DNA of 30,541 nt, taken from positions 1-30,541 of the forward strand of contig CAZAQS010000027.1 in assembly GCA_964486825.1 (NCBI GenBank). Reading direction: 5' to 3'. The notes below the pieces were generated by a model. It searched no databases. It was not told the origin of the DNA and was given only the letters and a program-made list of their open reading frames with translations. This document shows, piece by piece, positions 22,268-28,814 of this stretch (the stretch's first letter is position 1; each line of letters starts with the position of its first letter). Both the position numbers and the translations under genes were made by a program. The DNA comes from CAZAQS01 sp964486825. Lineage in GTDB: Bacteria > Chloroflexota > Anaerolineae > Anaerolineales > UBA4823.

Positions 22268-22945
22268 ATGCAGATTCTGCTTGCCATCGGATTATTGCTG
22301 ATTTCTTATATCGTCGGCTCTATCCCCTTTGGATTGGTTATCGTAAGGCTCTCTACCGGAAAAGATATCCGAAAGGTGGAGAGCGGTCGGACAGGAGGGA
22401 CAAATGCGATGCGGGCAGCCGGCTTTTGGGCTGGGTTGGGGACAGCCCTGTTAGATATGTTAAAAGCTACTGCAATGGTTTGGGTTGCACGAGCTTTGTT
22501 TCCCTGGGATGCTTCCCCCGGAAACGTCTGGACGCATATCCTTGCCCCCCTGGCGGTAATTTTTGGCCATAATTATTCGATATTTCTCCTCAAACGAGAA
22601 GAAAATGGAAGCCTCAAGTTACGGGGAGGCGCAGGCGGGGCGCCTTGCGTGGGAGGTTCAGTGGGATTATGGGCGCCTTCCTTCCTGATCATCGTTCCAC
22701 TGGCTGCCCTGATCCTTTTTGGGATCGGCTATGCCTCAGTGGCTACGATGAGCGTAGCTTTGCTCTCATCGCTCCTTTTTGCTATCATGGCGATTGCAGG
22801 TCTTTCCCCCTGGCAATATGCTCTCTATGGAATCTTTGCAGAAATATTGTTGGTGCTCACCCTGCTGCCGAATATCCGCCGTTTGATTGCCGGTAGAGAA
22901 AGATTGGTTGGCTGGCGAGCTCACCGTAAAGAAATGCCGCGCTAA
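22268..22945 (+). CDS. plsY: Glycerol-3-phosphate acyltransferase PlsY
   Basis: PlsY uses acyl-phosphate to acylate glycerol 3-phosphate, the first step of phospholipid synthesis, in the inner membrane. At 225 residues with about five to six transmembrane segments it fits the family. Motif 1 starts as SYIVGSIPFG and is followed by SGRTGGTNAMRAAG, where most PlsY proteins read SGNxGATN. The second region reads FGHNYSIFLL...LRGGAGGAP, where most have GHxxxxFxxFxGGKG followed by AT. The same positions are thus kept but altered, with a short insertion before them. GGAG lies 7-8 nt before the ATG. It lies 100 bp after the JAMM gene and may share its transcript. Confidence 0.9.
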   Translation: MQILLAIGLLLISYIVGSIPFGLVIVRLSTGKDIRKVESGRTGGTNAMRAAGFWAGLGTALLDMLKATAMVWVARALFPWDASPGNVWTHILAPLAVIFGHNYSIFLLKREENGSLKLRGGAGGAPCVGGSVGLWAPSFLIIVPLAALILFGIGYASVATMSVALLSSLLFAIMAIAGLSPWQYALYGIFAEILLVLTLLPNIRRLIAGRERLVGWRAHRKEMPR

Positions 22946-22962
22946 TCGAATACAACCGGAAA

Positions 22963-23847
22963 CTACTCTTCGTCCTCGTCGAAATAATCCTCATAATCGT
23001 CTTCTGGGATCAGCGGTTCACCATAAAGCTGCCGGTACAGAGCTCGTAAGTTGCGCTTGTGTAGCTCGGGCGCCAGCCCTCCAATCAATACCCGGCTTTT
23101 CCCACACTCGTCTACATTGATCTCATCCAGCATATCAAAGGGATATTTGCGCCTGGAAGCCTTACGGACGTATTTGCGGATGGCTGAAAGGTAGGCCAGG
23201 TTTTCCTTGATCGACCCCTCGATCTCACCTCTCAGTACGATATCACCATGCCCCTGGACTACGTTTTCCAACCCCATTTTGCCAATTTTCTTATAAGACG
23301 AAATCATGTCGTCGATATCACCGTCTACGATATAAGGCATGGGCATAAACGAGTCGCCTGCAAAGAGAACCCTGTCCTCATCGACGAGCACTCCTACATT
23401 GTCGGCGCTGTGACCTGGCAAGGGAAGCACTGTCAAGTTTTTCTTGCCTACCCGCAAATTAAGTGTATTTTCGGTAAAGGTAATATGTGGAAGGATAATT
23501 TTCACCTGTCGAAAAGACAGGTTTTGTCTTTTCACTTCTTCAAGAGATGACTTACCGCGCTCATCCAGCCATTTCCGGCACAGGCTATGGGATATCACGG
23601 TGGTGCCGGGGAAGAAACAGTTCCCCCAACTGTGATCTGCATGATAATGCGTGTTAATGATATATCTGACAGGGACCTCTAACTCCTGTTCGATGAAATC
23701 TCGAATGGCCAGGGATTCCTCAGGGGTGGAGAGGGTGTCAATCAGAACAGCCCAATTTGGTCCAATGACGGCGCCAGCTGTGACCTGGGCATAAATTTCG
23801 CTTTGGAAGGAGTATACGTTGTCGGAAACTCGTTCGTGTTGTAGCAT
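22963..23847 (-). CDS. Metallo-beta-lactamase-fold hydrolase
   Basis: This is a binuclear metal hydrolase of the MBL superfamily, 294 residues from the ATG at 23847. The metal motif THYHADH gives His67, His69, Asp71 and His72; LPGHSADN and LFAGDSFMPMPY supply the next His and Asp ligands, and VQGHGD the last. The tail is acidic (EDDYEDYFDEDEE). It resembles the stand-alone, quinoprotein-relay-type and general MBL hydrolases; the substrate is unknown. The frame extends to TTG 23880, but a promoter-like element at 23891-23920 would place the transcription start only a few nt before that TTG, so the ATG is preferred. It converges on plsY with 17 bp between them and no terminator. Confidence 0.88.
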   Translation of the reverse strand: MLQHERVSDNVYSFQSEIYAQVTAGAVIGPNWAVLIDTLSTPEESLAIRDFIEQELEVPVRYIINTHYHADHSWGNCFFPGTTVISHSLCRKWLDERGKSSLEEVKRQNLSFRQVKIILPHITFTENTLNLRVGKKNLTVLPLPGHSADNVGVLVDEDRVLFAGDSFMPMPYIVDGDIDDMISSYKKIGKMGLENVVQGHGDIVLRGEIEGSIKENLAYLSAIRKYVRKASRRKYPFDMLDEINVDECGKSRVLIGGLAPELHKRNLRALYRQLYGEPLIPEDDYEDYFDEDEE

Positions 23848-23890
23848 GTAATCTTTCCAGGACTCGCCATAATCTAACAAAATAAGATGT

Positions 23891-23920
23891 AGGATAGCAT
23901 AAAACGAATCTAAAAGTCAA
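23891..23920 (-). promoter_or_regulatory. Extended -10 promoter of the MBL hydrolase gene
   Basis: On the minus strand, TTGACT (23915-23920), an 18-nt spacer ending in TGC, and TATCCT (23891-23896) make an extended -10 promoter. It would start transcription near 23884. Confidence 0.6.
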
Positions 23921-23969
23921 GAATATTTGACATAATCTATAGAAAATTATGCAGAAGTTCTTCTCACCG

Positions 23970-23998
23970 TTGACCAGAGTCTCGTGTGCAGGTATAAT
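23970..23998 (+). promoter_or_regulatory. Promoter of the T-box/valS transcript
   Basis: TTGACC (23970-23975), a 17-nt spacer and a perfect TATAAT (23993-23998) lie directly upstream of the T-box leader. Transcription should start around 24005. Confidence 0.85.
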
Positions 23999-24004
23999 CG
24001 CATA

Positions 24005-24305
24005 TCATCAATCTCCGGGAGGAGTAAGCAGGCAGAGGCTGCCAGAGAAGGAGAGGCCTAGGCTGAAAGCCCCCGCAAGCACTGCCCGCTGAATGTCGTC
24101 CGGAGCGACTGCCGAAGAAATCGCAGGTATAACCCTAGGCGAAAGTAGAACGGCACGGGTTCGCCCGTTATAGCAGACACCCAATCGGCGGTGGTGCACC
24201 ACCTGTTGGGGAACGAGTGCGCACGAGCAAAAGCTCAGCGAAATGAGGTGGTACCGCGGAAGGCATCCTTTCGTCCTCAGTGGATGAAAGGGTTTTTGTT
24301 TTAAA
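24005..24305 (+). ncRNA. T-box leader (tRNA-Val sensing) of valS
   Basis: This leader of about 300 nt ends in the conserved T-box bulge sequence GGTGGTACCGCG (24247-24258), which pairs with the NCCA end of uncharged tRNA. Stem I features can be seen: a distal GGCTGAAAGCC hairpin (24061-24071) and GAATGTCGTCC, where GTC at 24095-24097 is the likely specifier codon for valine. The downstream gene is valS, which fits. Uncharged tRNA-Val should stabilise the antiterminator and allow valS transcription. The specifier position is an inference from the typical layout. Confidence 0.92.
24267..24302 (+). terminator. T-box attenuator terminator
   Basis: CCTTTCGTCC (24267-24276) pairs with GGATGAAAGG (24282-24291) through ten pairs including one G-T wobble, with a 5-nt loop, followed by GTTTTTGTTTT. 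It lies immediately after the T-box sequence and is the regulated terminator before valS. Confidence 0.92.
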
Positions 24306-24355
24306 TCCTGGTCGTACAACTGATAACCAGTGAGACAAATTACAGGAGTGGAAAG

Positions 24356-27085
24356 ATGGAAGAGCGAAGTTTGCCGAAAACATATGATTTTTTGTCTACA
24401 GAACAGCGCATCTATTCATGGTGGGAAGAGAGCGGCTATTTTCAGCCTGGCAATGACCCTTCTAGCCCAGATTTTGACCCCTCCTTGCGCCCGTTTGTTA
24501 TCTCGATCCCACCACCCAATGTTACTGGTGAGCTCCATCTGGGACACGTCATGTTTGTAGCGATGGAAGACCTGATGATTCGCTATAACCGTATGAAGGG
24601 CGTACCCACCTTATGGGTTCCGGGCAGCGACCATGCTGGAATCGCTACCCAGTTGCAAATAGAGAAGACACTGGCCCGAGAATGCTTGACACGCGAAGAG
24701 ATTGGTCGAGAGGAATTCTTGGAGCGAACCTGGGCCTGGAAGGAAAAGTACGGCAGTATGATTACAAACCAGATTCGCCGTATAGGCGCCTCTTGCGATT
24801 GGTCGCGTGAGCGCTTCACCCTGGATGAAGGCCTTTCCCGCGCCGTAAGAGAAGCTTTCATCCGCTTGTATGAAAAAGGACTGATTTATCGTGGCCCTCG
24901 CTTGATCAATTGGTCGCCAGGTTTGAGGACAGCTGTCTCTGACTTAGAAGTGGAGTATTCCGAAGAACCTGGTTACCTCTACTATTTCAAATATATCCTG
25001 GTAAACGGGGGAGAGGACGAATATATACCTGTGGCTACAACTCGTCCAGAAACGATCCTGGGAGATACGGCTGTGGCAGTTCATCCGGAGGACGCGCGCT
25101 TTCAAAAGTATATCGGGCGCATGGTAAGGGTGCCTGTTTTAGGTCGAGAAATACCCGTCATTGCCGATGAGTACGTCGATCGTGAATTCGGGACAGGGGC
25201 GTTGAAGATTACGCCGGGACATGATCCCAACGACTATGAGATTGGCATGCGGCATGGTTTGGAGATCATCTCCGTCCTGGATGAAGCAGCCCGCGTGAAT
25301 GCCAATGGTGGCCCATACCAGGGGCAGGACCGTTTCGAATGCCGGGAAAACCTGTGGAAAGATATGCGTAATATGGGACTGGTATTGAAGGAGGAGCCTT
25401 ATACCCTTAATGTGCCGCGCACGCAGAGGGGGGGTGAAATCGTCGAACCCATGATTTCTACACAATGGTTTGTGCGCATGGAGCCTTTGGCTCAAGCCGG
25501 TCTTAAAGCTGTTAGAGATGGCCGTATACGCATTGTGCCTGAGCGCTTTTCGAAGGTGTATTTCAACTGGCTGGAAAATATCCAGGATTGGTGTATCTCG
25601 CGCCAATTATGGTGGGGGCACCGGATCCCGGTATGGTACTGCCAGAATTGTGGAGAGGTGATTGCTCCTCGGGAAGACCCCACTGGTTGCCCTAAATGCA
25701 GCAGCGTAGACCTGGAACAAGATCCGGACGTGTTGGATACCTGGTTCTCATCAGGTTTGTGGCCTTTCTCAACTCTGGGATGGCCAGAAGAAACACCAGA
25801 TTACAAGTACTTCTACCCCACTTCAGTTTTGGAAACTGGGTATGATATCCTTTTTTTCTGGGTGGCGCGCATGATTATGATGGGCCTGGAATTCACAGGT
25901 CAGGCGCCTTTCCATACGGTTTACCTGCACGGCTTGATCCGGGACGAGACCGGACGAAAGATGAGCAAAAGTTACGGTAACGTGATCGACCCGTTGACCG
26001 TTATGGATGAGCTAGGCACCGATGCACTGCGCTTCACCCTGCTGGTAGGTTCTACCCCGGGCAATGATATGAACTTGAGTGTGAAGAAGGTAGAAGCCAA
26101 CCGCAATTTTGCCAACAAGGTCTGGAATGCAGCCCGCTTTGTGATCCATGCGATTAGCGAGAGCCCTTCAGAACCAGGTAGTGAAGCAAACTGGACCCTG
26201 GCAGACCGTTGGATTAGGGCGCGCCTGGCTTCACTGGAGCGAGATGTGGAACGGTTATTCCAGGGCTACCAGTTTGGGGAAGCCGGCCGGCAGATCTATG
26301 ATTTTTTCTGGAGCGAGTTTGCAGACTGGTACCTGGAAGTATCCAAGCTCCAACTCAACGAAGGAGGCGACAGGGCATATGATACTGTCCAAACGTTGCT
26401 GCATGTACTCGATACAAGCTTGCGTATGTTGCACCCTTTTACCCCCTTCGTTACCGAAGAGCTATGGGGCCACCTAAAGCAAGCTGCTGGTGAGCATCCA
26501 TCCTTACCTGGACGTAGTTTGAAGTCAGAATCTACCGGGAGAGAATGGGAAGATGCCCTGATCATCGCTCGTTGGCCTGAGCCAACCGCTGAGGAAGAGT
26601 GGGAATCGAAGGCCATCGGTGAATTCTCCCTGGTAATGGACCTGATCCGGGCCATCCGTAATTTAAGAGCCGAGAAGAATGTGGCTCCTGGGAAGCGTAT
26701 GCCTGCTACATTGGTATGCCCATCCGCACATATCGGGATGATCCAGGCTCAATCCAAAACGATTGCTTCGCTGGCATATCTAGATGATGCCCATTTAGAT
26801 ATTTCCACACAGCTCGGGTCGCCTCCGGCTGGAGCGCTAACACTGGTGGTGGGGCCTATCGAGGTTTTCCTGCCGTTGGAAGGCATGCTGGACCTGGAGA
26901 GCGAGCGGGCCAGAATCGAGAAAGAGCTGCAGGAAACCCAATCCCAGGTGGAGCGCCTGGAGAGCTTACTTGCCGGGCCCTTTGCTGAGAAAGCGCCTGC
27001 GCCAGTCGTCCAAAAGGAACGTGATAAGCTGGAAGGTTTTAGAGAGAAGGCCGAAAAGCTCAAGAGGCAGCAGCTTCGCCAGTGA
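24356..27085 (+). CDS. valS: Valyl-tRNA synthetase
   Basis: This class Ia synthetase charges tRNA-Val and edits mischarged threonine. Of 909 residues, the ATP site has PPPNVTGELHLGH (HIGH-type motif HLGH, 61-64) and KMSKS (535-539). The GSDHAGIATQ motif is present, and the editing CP1 domain contains VATTRPETILGDTAVAVHP. A four-cysteine zinc ribbon (Cys429, Cys432, Cys445, Cys448) is inserted. The anticodon-binding domain follows and the C-terminus (about 840-909) is the ValRS coiled coil that grips the tRNA. AGGAG precedes the ATG. Expression is set by the T-box leader. The last 26 bp overlap the convergent gene on the other strand. Confidence 0.97.
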   Translation: MEERSLPKTYDFLSTEQRIYSWWEESGYFQPGNDPSSPDFDPSLRPFVISIPPPNVTGELHLGHVMFVAMEDLMIRYNRMKGVPTLWVPGSDHAGIATQLQIEKTLARECLTREEIGREEFLERTWAWKEKYGSMITNQIRRIGASCDWSRERFTLDEGLSRAVREAFIRLYEKGLIYRGPRLINWSPGLRTAVSDLEVEYSEEPGYLYYFKYILVNGGEDEYIPVATTRPETILGDTAVAVHPEDARFQKYIGRMVRVPVLGREIPVIADEYVDREFGTGALKITPGHDPNDYEIGMRHGLEIISVLDEAARVNANGGPYQGQDRFECRENLWKDMRNMGLVLKEEPYTLNVPRTQRGGEIVEPMISTQWFVRMEPLAQAGLKAVRDGRIRIVPERFSKVYFNWLENIQDWCISRQLWWGHRIPVWYCQNCGEVIAPREDPTGCPKCSSVDLEQDPDVLDTWFSSGLWPFSTLGWPEETPDYKYFYPTSVLETGYDILFFWVARMIMMGLEFTGQAPFHTVYLHGLIRDETGRKMSKSYGNVIDPLTVMDELGTDALRFTLLVGSTPGNDMNLSVKKVEANRNFANKVWNAARFVIHAISESPSEPGSEANWTLADRWIRARLASLERDVERLFQGYQFGEAGRQIYDFFWSEFADWYLEVSKLQLNEGGDRAYDTVQTLLHVLDTSLRMLHPFTPFVTEELWGHLKQAAGEHPSLPGRSLKSESTGREWEDALIIARWPEPTAEEEWESKAIGEFSLVMDLIRAIRNLRAEKNVAPGKRMPATLVCPSAHIGMIQAQSKTIASLAYLDDAHLDISTQLGSPPAGALTLVVGPIEVFLPLEGMLDLESERARIEKELQETQSQVERLESLLAGPFAEKAPAPVVQKERDKLEGFREKAEKLKRQQLRQ

Positions 27086-28001
27086 GGAAGCGCTGGATCG
27101 CCGGAGCGATATCGGTAATCTTATTCAACAAATCGGAACCGGTTATGAACCTCTTGCAAAGCTCGGGCCCTCCGATGATTAAGCACGGGACTGGATGGAG
27201 GGTATGGCGACGGGTGCTCAGATCTTCCAGATTGCCATGATCGGAGGTGAGGAGGATAAGCCCCTGCTGTCCATTCCAGTTTGCCAATAACCCAGCCAGC
27301 ATCTGGTCGAAATCCTCCAGAAGCTGGCAGGCTGATGGCATGTCCTGGCGGTGACCTGCGTAGTCGCTTAACCAGTATTCGAAAAAACTGAAATCGTTTG
27401 CCTGTGCTAATCTCGCTACCCGGCGTCCCGCCTGAGGCAAAGAAAGAACCGGCGTGTCCGTGAGTCCCAGGTGCTCTCGCCAGCCAGTGCCTGTAAAATC
27501 GGCTGAGAGAGCTTGTCCGTTTGATAGATCAGAGATTCCTTTTAACCGTAGCCCGGCTTGAATTGCCGCAAACGGAATAGAGGAGTAGATCCGGCGCCCA
27601 GAATGGATGGCCTCGAAATAACGAGGCGGGTAAGCATTTAAGAAATCAACTCGCAGCTCTTGCTCTTGAAGCCAGCTGAATAAATTCCCATTGGCCAGGA
27701 AGCGCGCGACCTCCTGGTTAGGCTTTGGCCCGTAATGGTAGCCCAGCGCGGCTGGAACGTTCACGCCTGTCAACAGGCTGGCCTGTCCAGTTGCAGATTG
27801 TGGCAGGCCGGGGACTCCTAAGCAGGCATCTAGCGCCAGTAACGTGGCATGCGGGGTGGATATGGGAAGCCTGCCAGCTACCAGTCTTCGCCCTCCTAAC
27901 AATCCTTCCAGGGTTGGCAGGTGGGCCCGGGCGAGGGGGTTGGTGTATGGATCGTTGGGGCCTAAGCCGACCCCATCCAGGAAAAGAAATAGGATTTTCA
28001 T
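27060..28001 (-). CDS. Alkaline phosphatase superfamily metalloenzyme (phosphomutase-like)
   Basis: This 313-residue protein has the fold of cofactor-independent phosphoglycerate mutase and phosphopentomutase. The N-terminus LFLFLDGVGLG holds the first metal Asp. PQSATGQASLLTG (67-79) carries the presumed Ser/Thr nucleophile. SDYAGHRQD, LTSDHGNLED and RRHTLHPVP supply the remaining Asp/His metal ligands. It is much shorter than iPGM (about 510 residues), lacks that enzyme's separate phosphotransferase insert, and differs from DeoB, so the reaction is unknown; a phosphatase or mutase acting on a small phosphorylated compound is the safest statement. It follows the methyltransferase gene by only 7 bp, suggesting one transcript, and its end overlaps valS by 26 bp. 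Confidence 0.85.
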   Translation of the reverse strand: MKILFLFLDGVGLGPNDPYTNPLARAHLPTLEGLLGGRRLVAGRLPISTPHATLLALDACLGVPGLPQSATGQASLLTGVNVPAALGYHYGPKPNQEVARFLANGNLFSWLQEQELRVDFLNAYPPRYFEAIHSGRRIYSSIPFAAIQAGLRLKGISDLSNGQALSADFTGTGWREHLGLTDTPVLSLPQAGRRVARLAQANDFSFFEYWLSDYAGHRQDMPSACQLLEDFDQMLAGLLANWNGQQGLILLTSDHGNLEDLSTRRHTLHPVPCLIIGGPELCKRFITGSDLLNKITDIAPAIQRFLTGEAAAS

Positions 28002-28008
28002 AAGGCGA

Positions 28009-28581
28009 TCAGGATCGTTTGATAAAAGTTAGCCAGGCCGAGGGTCTGGCGCCTCGTTCTGTACCATCAATTCGGTTTGCGAGATACAGCCTCTCAGTGA
28101 GGGTATGGAGATCCTCTTCGATCAATCCCGGGCCATTTTCCAGGGGTTCACGAAAGAAAATATATAACAGGTAAGTGCCATTGATAGACAATACTCGATC
28201 AAGATTCTGAGCGTAGTCTTCCCGGTCTTTTCTAGAGAGGCTGTGGAAACAGCCGATATCGAGCACCAGGTCAAAGAGGCCTTGGACATCCGGCCTGGCT
28301 GCATCACCAATTCGGAAATCGATTTCCAATTCGGGTAGCCTCGCTTTTCTGCGGGCAGCCCGTATGGCTTTATGAGCAAAATCGATTCCCGTCACCTGCC
28401 AACCGTTGCGGGCCAGGGTAATGGCGTTTGTTCCCGTGCCGCATCCTAAATCAAGCCCCCTTCCGGGTGGGTTCTGGCGGATAAACTGAAACAGCTCAGG
28501 CGGAGAGATCCCGGTGTCCCATGGAGGTCGACCAGGAAGCAGGTACATCAGGTTATATAACAGCCGGTTTTTCATGGACAT
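28009..28581 (-). CDS. Class I SAM-dependent methyltransferase
   Basis: This is a 190-residue Rossmann-fold methyltransferase. Motif I is GLDLGCGTGTNAITLARNGW, the acidic residue after strand 2 is Asp in VTGIDFAHKAIRAAR, and motif IV-like FDLVLDIGCFHSL follows. The pattern resembles TehB, thiopurine-methyltransferase-like and other small-molecule methyltransferases. The substrate is unknown. Two ATG codons (28581 and 28575) are both possible and neither has a strong ribosome-binding site. It is the first gene of a two-gene unit with the alkaline-phosphatase-fold enzyme. Confidence 0.9.
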   Translation of the reverse strand: MSMKNRLLYNLMYLLPGRPPWDTGISPPELFQFIRQNPPGRGLDLGCGTGTNAITLARNGWQVTGIDFAHKAIRAARRKARLPELEIDFRIGDAARPDVQGLFDLVLDIGCFHSLSRKDREDYAQNLDRVLSINGTYLLYIFFREPLENGPGLIEEDLHTLTERLYLANRIDGTERGARPSAWLTFIKRS

Positions 28582-28743
28582 CTCAGGTAGGATTTTACTG
28601 TATTACTTTCATTTATGTGACCGCTTCGCTGTAATCCATATAACCGGAGTTTGTTGGGCTATAATTGAAGACCGGCAATCACGATGTCTAACTTCTAAAC
28701 TGCCCACCAATATTCGCAGAGATACTGCAGGATAAATGACACT

Positions 28744-28772
28744 TTGACAAGCAGGCCGACTTACCGTAAAAT
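28744..28772 (+). promoter_or_regulatory. Sigma-70 promoter of the EF-G-like gene
   Basis: A perfect TTGACA (28744-28749) and TAAAAT (28767-28772) are separated by 17 nt, about 42 bp before the start codon. The preceding 160 bp, back to the methyltransferase gene, show nothing else. Confidence 0.75.
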
Positions 28773-28814
28773 CTGTGTGCCATAATTAAAATAATCCAAT
28801 GAAAGGTCCCATTC

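Noticed and set aside
23848..23880. TTG start at 23880 for the MBL hydrolase
   Set aside because: It would begin almost at the predicted transcription start and has no ribosome-binding site.
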